From Candidatus Obscuribacterales bacterium (GTDB lineage Bacteria; Cyanobacteriota; Vampirovibrionia; Obscuribacterales; Obscuribacteraceae): a stretch of 43,100 nt of DNA. The stretch covers positions 1-43,100 of the forward strand of contig JAIEQI010000173.1 in NCBI GenBank assembly GCA_019747875.1. Reading direction: 5' to 3'. The position numbers and the translations under genes are program-made. Below are positions 9,008-17,647 of the stretch, piece by piece (positions within the stretch are counted from its first letter, which is position 1; every line of letters starts with the position of its first letter). The notes below the pieces were generated by a model. The model made no database searches and was not told the origin of the DNA. It saw only the letters and a list, made by a program, of their open reading frames with translations.

Positions 9008-9079
9008 TGTGCTGCTCTCTCTCAAGTTTGGTGTCTGTTCTTCTAACGATACTGCTTTTATTCAGTAAGCGTTAATGCT

Positions 9080-9108
9080 ACGATAACCCCTCTTTCGAAA
9101 TTTGGCAA
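9080..9108 (-). promoter_or_regulatory. Candidate sigma70-type promoter of the phosphatase-kinase operon
   Basis: On the minus strand TTGCCA (9103-9108) and TATCGT (9080-9085) are separated by exactly 17 bases and lie about 70-100 bases before the PP2C ATG. Matches to consensus are 5/6 and 4/6. Reasonable but unproven. Confidence 0.45.
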
Positions 9109-9662
9109 GGGGATTGGAGGGTTTTTCTGAATTCGTAATTCTATTGGAGTCTTCGAGCTCTGTAGCTTAGAATGTCGGGCTATGATCTGTGTGCCGTCTT
9201 TTGATTTGTGAATGTTTTGAGTACGCTAACTGCGTGCTGCCTGGGCAATAGGCAGAGCGAGTCGTCCCCATTTGGTGGGATGGGAATACTGTCGACAGAG
9301 CAAGAAAGATACGGCAACTTGTTCTATGAATTGCGCTGTACCGTCCGTAGGATGCGCCGGAAACAAGAACACAACTCATTGCTATAAGGAAGGAGATGGA
9401 TCTCTCCAGTTCATTCGGACGGATTTCGGTCTGCCAGTACTGGACATGTATCCGTGTCCTATGTAAGTGCACGAAACACCGTGGATCTTCCGTCTCGTAG
9501 GGAGTGGACTGATCCTTTGGGTGCTGGAGATCAGCAAATGGAAGGTGGACGGATGTTCAGTCTGCTGGGGAGGTGGTGGACGAACACAAATGGTGAGGGT
9601 GGACGGATGTTCAGTCTGCTGGGGAGTGGACGGATACGCTTTTATGGTTGGTGGACGAAGCT
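9109..9662. repeat. Gene-free region with G-rich GTGGACGGAT repeats
   Basis: No gene supported in this gap between the two minus-strand genes. A perfect 29-base direct repeat beginning GGTGGACGGATGTTCAG occurs at 9544-9572 and 9598-9626 (54-base period), and the core GTGGAC recurs at about five further places between 9505 and 9660. The plus strand is markedly G-rich here (runs such as GGGGAGGTGGTGG). Open frames across it are by-products of this composition. Confidence 0.6.
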
Positions 9663-10697
9663 TTATTGTTTTGTTTGATACAGGTCTTGCAAGTTATGGA
9701 AATCGCGATTGGTTGGAACTTCAGCGGAAGACAACGTACAGAACATCACATCTTCAGGATGAGCGCTGTGTTCCATCAATCCGAGCGCATGTCCAATTTC
9801 ATGCAAGCATAGCGCTCTTACCTCACGCGCGGTCAACGCTGCGTGACTGCCAAGGCGATCCGTCAGTAATGTGATCTTCGCATGTGTAACCACTTGTCCT
9901 TGATGGCGAAGAACGGCTTCACCACCTTCTCCAGGAGAAGAAAGATTTGCGATGTTGTCGGTCCAAACACATTCGATGTCAGCTTTCGCTAAAGAGTCGA
10001 CGAATTCAAAACTCAAGTCACCACTTTGACTCCAAGAAAGGAAGCTCTCTTGCAGAATGTCGTTATATGAGGAAGAAAAATTGCGAAGGTTCTGAGTTGG
10101 TTGGATATAGACGCGAACCAGTTTCTTGTTCCAGTGCAAGTTCTTGCTTTGAGCAACCCCACCGCGGCTTGCTAGATCTGCAGATTCTTTACGCAAGTGG
10201 CGCATGATGTCTGCAATCAATGTAGCATCAGCTGCAGCTGGAAACTGAGAGAGATACTTGCTATATAAATCAATCGCGCGGTCGAAATTGCCGGTGAGTT
10301 GATAGGAAGCTGCTAGAGTTTCTAAGGCTGCCGGCTGCTCAGGTGAGCGGCTGTAGGCAAATTCGAGATGCTCGATTGCTTCTTGAGCGCGACCTGTCTT
10401 GTTCAAGACAAGACCAAGATTGCAGTGAGCGCTAACCAGATTTGGGTCCATCGAAAGTGCAAGACGCAATTTGGCTTCTGCTTCCTCGTATGCACCAGCA
10501 TTGATCAATCGGCAGGATTCATTTGAGAGCGCAACCGAACGCTGCATATTGTTGAAGCCGCCGAAGGGTAGGCTATGGGCGGCAAGGGTTCCAGCTGAGC
10601 TCTTTGTTCTGCTCATGAACTGTTCCGCGTTTGCTGAGACTGTGAGAGTCTGAGCAAATGCGCATGCCAAAGCTAGGGCTGTGAGAGCCGCTTTCAT
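9663..10697 (-). CDS. Secreted TPR protein with a metzincin (matrixin-like) protease domain
   Basis: 344 residues from the ATG at 10697; the frame is open upstream to 10811 but only this start gives a clean signal peptide (MKAALTALALACAFAQT, cleavage after about residue 24). About three TPR units follow (residues ~55-160: AHCNLGLVLNKTGRAQEAIEHLEFAYSRSP-like). The C-terminal part carries HEIGHALGLMEH (299-310), the full HExxHxxGxxH zinc site of metzincins, followed by a Met-containing turn candidate (DVMFC). Expected to be an exported zinc endopeptidase whose TPR region binds a partner. GGTGG lies about nine bases upstream of the ATG. TPR-metzincin fusion is unusual but the motifs are unambiguous. 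Confidence 0.82.
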   Translation of the reverse strand: MKAALTALALACAFAQTLTVSANAEQFMSRTKSSAGTLAAHSLPFGGFNNMQRSVALSNESCRLINAGAYEEAEAKLRLALSMDPNLVSAHCNLGLVLNKTGRAQEAIEHLEFAYSRSPEQPAALETLAASYQLTGNFDRAIDLYSKYLSQFPAAADATLIADIMRHLRKESADLASRGGVAQSKNLHWNKKLVRVYIQPTQNLRNFSSSYNDILQESFLSWSQSGDLSFEFVDSLAKADIECVWTDNIANLSSPGEGGEAVLRHQGQVVTHAKITLLTDRLGSHAALTAREVRALCLHEIGHALGLMEHSAHPEDVMFCTLSSAEVPTNRDFHNLQDLYQTKQ

Positions 10698-11161
10698 TTC
10701 TAGCGCCACCAAGAGTTTTAAGTGTGTCGGGAGGAGTCCCTGCCTGGTTTGCTCCTGCCTGACATCTACTTTATGCCCCGAAGATTTCTTTTCTAAAACT
10801 TCGGTCTGCAAGATCCCTGGTGGGCAAGCCTTATCGATAACGGTTAAAGGCGCTTAATTTAGGCAGTGAGAGGATTTCCAAGAGGGCTCAAATTTGAAAA
10901 TTCGATTTTTGTCGTCCTGTTTAGTCCACTCATTGCTGTTTCATTCCGCTTTCCTTTCCGTATGTATATGAATTTACACCGTAGCTGTTTCTAAGTTGTT
11001 TATGGCTGAAGATTCTTGGTGAGAGAGGGTTGGGTTAAGAGGAATGGGTTGCCAAGCAGGGGCGCTCGTTTGAATTTTAAGTGTAGAAATACCTTCAGTG
11101 GGTACGTTTCCTCATAACGCCAAACCGATGGCTGTGTGTCTATAAAACTCAGGAGCAAGAA
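10698..11161. other. Divergent intergenic region, no gene seen
   Basis: About 460 bases between the divergently transcribed metzincin gene and the small secreted-protein gene. No convincing ORF with a ribosome site, no RNA gene and no strong hairpin found. It presumably carries the promoters of both flanking genes, but I could not pick a -35/-10 pair with confidence. Confidence 0.5.
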
Positions 11162-11818
11162 ATGCGTTTTTCAAACCTACTGCTTTTACAGCTCTTAGCT
11201 GTTGGAACCATCACGGTTGTGCATGCCCAGGATTCTTCTTATACACGTGTGGAAACCAGGAGTTCGAGCACGTCGAGTAGCAGTAGCACATCGACCGGGT
11301 CAAGCGATAAGTCTGGGACGAACCAGGGTGGGACTGTCGAAACTGTTACCTTCACCGATAAGAAGGTGTTTGTGCCAAAGTTCAAAGAGCGAATAAAGAA
11401 CTTGAAGGAACAAGTGGACTTTTCTTTGGGTAAAGGATTCATCACACAGGATGAGAGTGCGCAGTTTCATTCGCGCCTGACTCAACTCCATGCGCAGGAA
11501 GAAGACCTGGCGAAGAAGGGCTATCCGAAGGGCGAACTTGATGTTTTGGAGAAGGGCATAACTGGGTTGAATAGTGATCTCTTCAAAGCATCCAACAAGC
11601 CAGCAGCGGACAAACCTGGTACGACCACTACGGGTGGTGCTAACCCAGCCGCCGCGCCCGCCACTGCTCCGAAAGGCACAGGGGCAACCGCTGAAGGCGT
11701 TGGCAAACCAACAAGCAGCAGCAAAGCTAGCTCGGCGAAAACGCCAGCTCCAGCTGCGAAGAAATCAGCAACCAGCAACAAGCCTGCAGCTAGATCTGCA
11801 GCAGCTAAGAAGAAGTGA
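11162..11818 (+). CDS. Small secreted protein with Ser-rich N-terminus and Ala/Lys/Pro-rich tail
   Basis: 218 residues, unrecognised family. Signal peptide MRFSNLLLLQLLAVGTITVV with cleavage after VHA (about residue 22). A Ser/Thr-rich stretch (about 30-50) leads to a charged helical segment (about 70-140; KFKERIKNLKEQVDFSLGKGFI), which may form a coiled coil. The C-terminal 80 residues are Ala, Pro, Lys and Thr-rich and end KKK, like tails that bind nucleic acid, cell wall or polyanions. CAGGAG sits six bases before the ATG. The gene is followed immediately by the 81-bp repeat array. Function unknown; export well supported. Confidence 0.75.
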   Translation: MRFSNLLLLQLLAVGTITVVHAQDSSYTRVETRSSSTSSSSSTSTGSSDKSGTNQGGTVETVTFTDKKVFVPKFKERIKNLKEQVDFSLGKGFITQDESAQFHSRLTQLHAQEEDLAKKGYPKGELDVLEKGITGLNSDLFKASNKPAADKPGTTTTGGANPAAAPATAPKGTGATAEGVGKPTSSSKASSAKTPAPAAKKSATSNKPAARSAAAKKK

Positions 11819-11838
11819 TTCTGGTCTTCTCAAAGATC

Positions 11839-12211
11839 GAAGCCGGCAAGATGCCGGCGCTCCCGGGATCGAACCGAACGTCAAGGCATGTTCACGAAAG
11901 AGAGGATTACGAAAGATTAGAAGCCGGCAAGATGCCGGCGCTCCCGGGATCGAACCGAACGTCAAGGCATGTTCACGAAAGAGAGGATTACGAAAGATTA
12001 GAAGCCGGCAAGATGCCGGCGCTCCCGGGATCGAACCGAACGTCAAGGCATGTTCACGAAAGAGAGGATTACTCTCGAAAGATTAGAAGCCGGCAAGATG
12101 CCGGCGCTCCCGGGATCGAACCGAACGTCAAGGCATCTTCACGAAAGAGAGGATTACTCTCGAAAGATTAGAAGCCGGCAAGATGCTGGCGCTCCCGGGA
12201 TCGAACCGAAC
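11839..12211 (+). repeat. Array of five 81/85-bp tandem repeats, each with a GCCGGC hairpin
   Basis: Units begin at 11839, 11920, 12001, 12086 and 12171 with GAAGCCGGC. Each contains GCCGGCAAGATGCCGGC (a six-base-pair stem over AAGAT), then CTCCCGGGATCGAACCGAACG and, in the first four units, a tail ending GAAAGATTA. The first two periods are 81 bases; the next two are 85 because TCTC is inserted after GGATTAC. The last unit is truncated and carries GATGCTGGC. Near-identity of units 1-4 implies recent amplification of a dispersed palindromic element. Confidence 0.95.
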
Positions 12212-12300
12212 TCCAAAGAGCAAATACACTTAAAGGTAATCTGCGGCTTTTGGGAAATTGGTCACGTATTGCTCATGACCAGATGGGTGACTTTGGTTAA

Positions 12301-12329
12301 TTGTCGCTCGGCGCTATCCGACGTATATT
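12301..12329 (+). promoter_or_regulatory. Candidate promoter for the VIT/vWA membrane-protein gene
   Basis: TTGTCG (12301-12306) and TATATT (12324-12329) with a 17-base spacer, downstream of the repeat array and about 190 bases before the gene start. The -10 matches 5/6. The rest of 12212-12521 shows no ORF or hairpin of note. Confidence 0.45.
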
Positions 12330-12521
12330 AAAACCAATCGCTACCCGATTACTAAACCAAGATTCATCGGCGCACTTTTATTTCGTGTGTGTCTGCCGTG
12401 TGCTCCTGATCACGCCCTATTCCGCTTTTTTAGAACGACGTGGTGTCGCTCTATTCTGAGTCGTCCATTTTTGTAATTGCATTTTTCCGTTACGCCCCAT
12501 GTCACTTTTGGAGAGAGAACT

Positions 12522-15269
12522 ATGATTCACGCAGAGCCGGCAGCCGAAGCCGAAAATTCCGATTGGTCCAAAGTCCATCCCGAGATGGAAGAGAAAATAG
12601 ATGTTTCTGCCTCGGTGGATCCCCTGCAGATACTGAACGCAAAACATGGTTTCTATGTTGTTTTCTGCGGAATTGTATTGCCGATCCTGTTAATTCTCTT
12701 TGGGCTGATAATGGGTTTCGAGGGCATATGGCGCACTATCTTACTGCACCCGATCGAGACTTTTGTTGAATCTGTGCTTGCGCTGATGGTTCCTCTTGCC
12801 AGTTACAAATGTTGGAGTTCTGTTTGTCATAACGATCAGCGCCGGCCAATGCGTCTGGGTCTCATGAATGGAGTTTCTTTTGGAGTTTCCTTGATCGCTT
12901 TTGTTGTTTCATCAGCGGCATTGGCTTTGCAATATCCTTTAGTCGATTCGCTGAATGGGCTGCCCCATACTATTGAAATGGGAGTCCTTGCAATTGCTTC
13001 CGCTTTGTCCATGAGTGTTTCCATCTATCTGACAAATTCGATGCGCAAAAGCAAGATAACTCGGGACGCTCGCTTGCGAACAGTTCTTTACTCTGTTGCC
13101 GGGTCCGGATTAGCTTTGACGTCAATGTTGATCGCTGAAGCTCGTCCGACGCAAATTCGCATTGCCGAGAGTATGGCATTGTCTGATTCAAATAGAGATA
13201 AAGAGTCAGGTCTGCGTATTCTTCGCTCACTAAATGCTGAGCGCGAGATCAAAATGAATTGCGCAGACCCTCATACATCAGGTCTTGCCGGTATGTTCTT
13301 ACCGTTGAATGCTGATGAGGAGCGGCGACTCTATTTTGCTGCGACCGGCAAACCCTATCGTGATAGGCAGAGCACAAATATGAGTTTGATGTCCAACGAT
13401 TACTTGCGACGCCACGTTGTCGGCAATGAAATAGACGGTTTGTCCTTGCACAGATCAGCTATTCATGGAGAGCTGCATCCGAATACACTTTCCTCGAGTT
13501 TGAATTGGACCTTCATCTTCAAGAACAAAACCTATACTGCTCAACAGGCTCGTGCTGAGTTAGCCTTGCCTGAAGGCGCAGTTATCTCCGATTTGACTTT
13601 GTGGATCGATGGTAAGCCCATTTCCGGAGCGTTCAGCGCAACAGATGCGGCGCGGGGAGGCAGTGGGCAAAATTCGGACGCACTCAACACTGCTACGTGG
13701 ATAAACGATAAAGGCAATTTGCCTGCCTTGATTACGGACTTGGGACGTGGGCGCTATCTTTTGCAAGCGTCACCTGTACCAGGTCGCGGTGAACTAAAAG
13801 TGAGCGTATCAATGACCGAGCCGCTGAAAATTGACGCTGGAAATAAGGCTAGCCTTGGTATTCCCCATTTTATTGATAGCAACTTTGCGCTTGACGGAAA
13901 ACACCAGCTTAAACTACGTTGCAGTCAGCCGATGCATTCTGCGCTGAAAGCAATCACTCCGGCAGTCACCGCTGATGGTGCCAATCTCCTGGCAGGCGAC
14001 CTGAGCGAAACAGACATCAGCAACTCTACATTCTCTGTTAGACTAACAAATCCGCAGGCATTCCAGCGCTCGTTGGTTGCCGATCGATTTTCGGGCGGCT
14101 ACATCCTGCAAGAGCGCAAGGAGCGCACTGTGGCTGCGCCTAAACACTTGGTTGTCGTTGTCGATGCGTCTGAGCGCATGAAAAAGCACGCCGGTGAAGT
14201 AGTTGCCGCCTTGCAAAAGATACCCTCAGGAATTAAAACATCAGTCCTGCTTGCCGGTGATCGCGATGATGCCAAGCCTGTTGATCTCCAATCGGCATTG
14301 AAGTTTCTAAAGGAGGAAAATTTCGCTGGCGGGCAAGATAACCTTCACGGAATTGTTTCGGCAGCAGAACTCGCTGGTGAGAGCAGTGGCGGTGCCGTTT
14401 TGTGGATTCACGGACCGCAACCGGGCTTTAATGACGAGATGTACATTGTGGCACCATATGCGGCGGCGCCCAATTTTTATGAACTTGCACTCGATGATTG
14501 TTTGACGGACGCAAATGAGTTCTTTAAGAATCATAGAGAGATTGGTCCGTTTACAGCAGTAGAGCGCGGTGGTCCGCTACAGGATGATCTCGAATCGTTC
14601 TTCAGCAAATGGGCCCCCGGTGCCAGGGAAACCTTCATCGACTCACAGCGCATTGCTGATCTCCCGAACATACCTGAGCTTACTAAGGGTTTTGCTCCGA
14701 CCAAACCGGAAAACAAAGAGGTCGCAATCTTGCAAGCTTCCGACGAAGTTCGTAAGCTAATAGCTAAAGGGAAAGTTGCAGAAGCTGCCAAGTTGGGCAT
14801 TCGATACCATATTGTCACGCCAGTCAGTGGTGCGGTTGTTATGCAAAGCCAAGCTACCGCTCAGTCTTCAGCCAATAACTCTGCGCAAAGCGATGCTTTT
14901 GGTTCGGCAACCTCAACTGCTCCCATCTTGCAGGGTGCAACAAATGGCGCTGTTACTCCCAATGCCAGCAGCAGTGATGCCACTGTTATCTATGGAATTA
15001 ACACAGCTGGCACCGTGCGGGTAAACAACCTTGCCAATCTCGAAGCGTTGCTAAATATTATCGCCAATGCTGGTGAGCTTATTGGTATCGCCCTTGGTGG
15101 TTTCAATCTTGTCATGGGATTGAGAAGCATAGGACTGAGATTTCCTTTTGCGATGGGAGGTCGTGGACGGGTTCTGCTTGGTGTAACGATGATTGTTATT
15201 GGACTTGCTGTTCCTGGTTCGATTAACTGGTTGGTCGCATCGGCCCGCGACGCTAACCTGTTCGAATAA
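12522..15269 (+). CDS. Large membrane protein with VIT-like and degenerate vWA-like regions
   Basis: 915 residues from the ATG at 12522 (GGAGAGAG upstream; the frame extends to 12477 without a better site). About five membrane segments lie in the first 210 residues (roughly 44-66, 78-98, 115-140, 152-172, 188-206) and one or two near the C-terminus (about 845-900). Between them, ARAELALPEGAVISDLTLWIDGKP reads like a VIT (inter-alpha-trypsin) domain, followed by beta-rich sequence (RYLLQASPVPGRGELKVSVSM) and a vWA-like start HLVVVVDASERM in which the adhesion-site serine position is Arg. This layout recalls the large VIT membrane proteins of PEP-CTERM/exosortase-type systems, but no exosortase or sorting signal is seen nearby. 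A role in envelope assembly is a guess. Confidence 0.7.
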   Translation: MIHAEPAAEAENSDWSKVHPEMEEKIDVSASVDPLQILNAKHGFYVVFCGIVLPILLILFGLIMGFEGIWRTILLHPIETFVESVLALMVPLASYKCWSSVCHNDQRRPMRLGLMNGVSFGVSLIAFVVSSAALALQYPLVDSLNGLPHTIEMGVLAIASALSMSVSIYLTNSMRKSKITRDARLRTVLYSVAGSGLALTSMLIAEARPTQIRIAESMALSDSNRDKESGLRILRSLNAEREIKMNCADPHTSGLAGMFLPLNADEERRLYFAATGKPYRDRQSTNMSLMSNDYLRRHVVGNEIDGLSLHRSAIHGELHPNTLSSSLNWTFIFKNKTYTAQQARAELALPEGAVISDLTLWIDGKPISGAFSATDAARGGSGQNSDALNTATWINDKGNLPALITDLGRGRYLLQASPVPGRGELKVSVSMTEPLKIDAGNKASLGIPHFIDSNFALDGKHQLKLRCSQPMHSALKAITPAVTADGANLLAGDLSETDISNSTFSVRLTNPQAFQRSLVADRFSGGYILQERKERTVAAPKHLVVVVDASERMKKHAGEVVAALQKIPSGIKTSVLLAGDRDDAKPVDLQSALKFLKEENFAGGQDNLHGIVSAAELAGESSGGAVLWIHGPQPGFNDEMYIVAPYAAAPNFYELALDDCLTDANEFFKNHREIGPFTAVERGGPLQDDLESFFSKWAPGARETFIDSQRIADLPNIPELTKGFAPTKPENKEVAILQASDEVRKLIAKGKVAEAAKLGIRYHIVTPVSGAVVMQSQATAQSSANNSAQSDAFGSATSTAPILQGATNGAVTPNASSSDATVIYGINTAGTVRVNNLANLEALLNIIANAGELIGIALGGFNLVMGLRSIGLRFPFAMGGRGRVLLGVTMIVIGLAVPGSINWLVASARDANLFE

Positions 15270-15324
15270 GGCAGGTCCAATCGGTTAAAATCCGTCCAAT
15301 GAATGAGTGCCAGAGGAAAGCCAG

Positions 15325-15426
15325 ATGAAAGCTAATCCTTTGGCACTCTTATCTTTAGGAACTTTAATCGGAAGTATGCTCAACCCAGCAGCACGCGGGA
15401 AGCATAATCGGGTAGATTATGGGTAG
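15325..15426 (+). CDS. Putative 33-residue leader ORF abutting ppk
   Basis: ATG at 15325 with GAGGAAAG about five bases upstream opens a 33-codon frame (MKANPLALLSLGTLIGSMLN, then a basic polar tail ending DYG). Its TAG stop is immediately followed by the ATG of ppk (TAGATG). The first 20 residues are hydrophobic like a membrane or signal segment. Since ppk itself lacks an obvious ribosome site apart from GGGTAG inside this ORF, translation of ppk by re-initiation is plausible. Too short for certainty. Confidence 0.45.
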   Translation: MKANPLALLSLGTLIGSMLNPAARGKHNRVDYG

Positions 15427-17643
15427 ATGACTAGCCCCAGACCACACAGAATACGGGCAAGAAAGCGTGGACGCGCTGCCAATGCCGCCGGGACCGACGG
15501 AGCATCGTCCGATATTGCTCCCTTGCGTCTGGATGATCCAGCTCTTTATATCAACCGTGAGCTTAGTCTATTAGCCTTTCAAAAACGAGTTCTCGAAGAA
15601 GCTCAGGACGAATCGAATCCACTTTTGGAGCGATTTAAATTTCTCTCTATTCTTGGCTCGAATCTTGACGAATTTTTCATGGTCAGGGTTGCCGGCTTAA
15701 AGCGCCAATTGGAGTCGGGCTCAGCGCCACCCGGACCTGATCGGATGACACCAGCCCAGCAACTTGCGGCAATTAGATCCGAAGTCAGCAATCTCCTATC
15801 CGTTGCCCATAGTTGTCTTTCGCAGCAACTTCTTCCTGCTTTGAAGGAGGAAGGTGTTCAAATACTCAAATATTCTGAGCTGAATGCCAGGCAGCGGGCG
15901 AGAGCACGTGACTATTTCATTCATACGGTCTTTCCGGTTTTGACTCCGCTTGCGTTCGATCCCGGTCGACCATTTCCACACATTTCCAATTTGAGTGTGA
16001 ATTTGGCTGTCTTAATTCGCGATCTTGACGATAACGAAAGATTTGCTCGCATAAAAGTTCCCGACACACTTCCGCAATTGGTACCTCTTGACCGTATTCA
16101 TGGCGCCTCCAGCCGGCGACTCGATGCATTGAAGTCGCGCAATTTCGTATGGCTAGAAGATTTGATCGCAGCGAACCTTGCCGATCTCTTTCCCGGGATG
16201 GAAGTTCTTGACGCTCACCCATTTCACGTAACCAGAAACGCTGAACTGGCGATCCAAGAACTCGAAGCGGCTGACTTACTCGAGACTACGGAAGAAGGAT
16301 TGAGGCAGCGTCGATTTGGCGACGTGGTGCGTTTGAAAGTAAATTACACGATGCCTGTCAGCATCTTGCAGATTCTCGTCAATAATTTGGAAATTGATCT
16401 GGAAGACGTTTATCACGTGCAGGGGATGCTGAATCTGAGCCGCTTGCGTTACTTGCAGGTGATCAATAGATCTGACTTGAAGTATCCGAATTTCGTGCCT
16501 GTTATTCCGTCGAATCTTTATCCAGATAACAAAGAAGTCGATATCTTCAGCGCGATAAGACAAAAGGATTTCCTGTTACACCATCCGTATGATTCCTTCC
16601 AGCCGGTGATTGATTTCTTGCGAGCTGCAGCGCGAGACCCTGATGTGCTGGCGATCAAAATGACGCTATACAGAGCTGGAGCTAACTCTCCTGTTGTAGA
16701 AGCGTTGCTCGATGCTATGGAATATGGAAAACAAGTCGCAGTGCTTGTTGAATTGAAAGCACGTTTTGACGAAGAAAGTAATATTGAATGGGCAAGGGCG
16801 CTTGAAGCTGAGGGCGTTCATGTTGTCTACGGATTGCTGGGTCTGAAGGTCCATTCCAAGGTCGCCATGGTCGTCCGCCGGGAAGGGGATACGATCAAGC
16901 GTTATGTTCACTTAGGAACAGGAAATTACAATCCAGTAACCGCCCATTTCTACACAGACACCGGCTTATTTACTTGTGATGAGGAAATCGGTGCTGATGT
17001 TACTGACTTGTTTAATTACCTGACGGGTTATTCAGCGAAAACAGATTATCGAAAACTGGCTGTGGCACCGATTAATTTGCGACAGCGAATCGAAGCTCTC
17101 ATCAAACGAGAAATAAGACATCAGCAACATGGCGAACGTGGGCATCTTATTTTCAAGATGAACGCACTTGTTGATCAAGAAATGATTGAACTCTTGTATG
17201 AAGCCTCACGTGCTGGGGTGCAGGTTGATCTTCTTGTTCGTGGTATTTGTTGCATGCGTCCCGGTATCCCCGGTGTTAGCGAAAATGTTCGTGTGGTTAG
17301 CATTGTTGGGCGTTTTCTGGAACATAGTCGCATTTATTATTTTCGCAATGGTGGCAAAGAAGAAATCCTTATGGGCAGTGCCGATTTAATGCCTCGTAAT
17401 CTGAACGGGCGCGTAGAAGTGCTCTTCCCTCTGGAAGAACAACGTTTGATTCGCACCGTCCGCGATGACATTTTGACGATGTATCTTTCCGATCGCGTGA
17501 AAGCTCGAGAAATGAAGCCTGATGGCTCCTACGTGCGCATGCTGCCCAAACCATCTGAGAAGCGGCTCAATGCGCAATCTGAGTTTATCGCGCGTCGCCT
17601 CTCATCAAACGACACCCGCCCTGAAAGAACCGACGAGAATTAG
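15427..17643 (+). CDS. ppk1: Polyphosphate kinase 1
   Basis: 738 residues; makes inorganic polyphosphate reversibly from the ATP gamma-phosphate. Full-length family member: N-terminal domain YINRELSLLAFQKRVLEEA and LGSNLDEFFMVRVAGLK (about 41-92), then head and two phospholipase-D-like catalytic domains. The phosphorylated histidine is H476 (KVHSKVAM) and the second conserved histidine is H633 (FLEHSRIYYF). The offset from Escherichia coli PPK1 (H435, H592) is 41 at both, so spacing is exactly conserved. YVHLGTGNYNPVTAHFYTD is intact. The N-terminus carries about 30 extra basic residues (RIRARKRGRAANA). The gene abuts a short upstream ORF and ends four bases before a convergent TPR gene. No phosphatase (ppx) or pho gene is adjacent. 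Confidence 0.97.
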   Translation: MTSPRPHRIRARKRGRAANAAGTDGASSDIAPLRLDDPALYINRELSLLAFQKRVLEEAQDESNPLLERFKFLSILGSNLDEFFMVRVAGLKRQLESGSAPPGPDRMTPAQQLAAIRSEVSNLLSVAHSCLSQQLLPALKEEGVQILKYSELNARQRARARDYFIHTVFPVLTPLAFDPGRPFPHISNLSVNLAVLIRDLDDNERFARIKVPDTLPQLVPLDRIHGASSRRLDALKSRNFVWLEDLIAANLADLFPGMEVLDAHPFHVTRNAELAIQELEAADLLETTEEGLRQRRFGDVVRLKVNYTMPVSILQILVNNLEIDLEDVYHVQGMLNLSRLRYLQVINRSDLKYPNFVPVIPSNLYPDNKEVDIFSAIRQKDFLLHHPYDSFQPVIDFLRAAARDPDVLAIKMTLYRAGANSPVVEALLDAMEYGKQVAVLVELKARFDEESNIEWARALEAEGVHVVYGLLGLKVHSKVAMVVRREGDTIKRYVHLGTGNYNPVTAHFYTDTGLFTCDEEIGADVTDLFNYLTGYSAKTDYRKLAVAPINLRQRIEALIKREIRHQQHGERGHLIFKMNALVDQEMIELLYEASRAGVQVDLLVRGICCMRPGIPGVSENVRVVSIVGRFLEHSRIYYFRNGGKEEILMGSADLMPRNLNGRVEVLFPLEEQRLIRTVRDDILTMYLSDRVKAREMKPDGSYVRMLPKPSEKRLNAQSEFIARRLSSNDTRPERTDEN

Positions 17644-17647
17644 ATAA

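Noticed and set aside
9467..9874. 135-codon plus-strand ORF over the GTGGAC repeats
   Set aside because: It runs through the repeats and into the antisense of the metzincin gene; its composition follows the repeats.
11850..11885. tRNA gene suggested by the GGTTCGATCCCGGGAGC segment (minus strand)
   Set aside because: There is no D-arm, anticodon arm or acceptor partner upstream; only the T-arm-like part is present.
11839..12211. CRISPR array
   Set aside because: Units are contiguous near-identical 81/85-mers without variable spacers, and no cas gene is present.
11574..12331. Open reading frames in several frames across the 81/85-bp repeats
   Set aside because: They are open because the first period is divisible by three; the products are repetitive Arg/Gly-rich or Leu-rich peptides without ribosome sites, and the TCTC insertions shift the frame.
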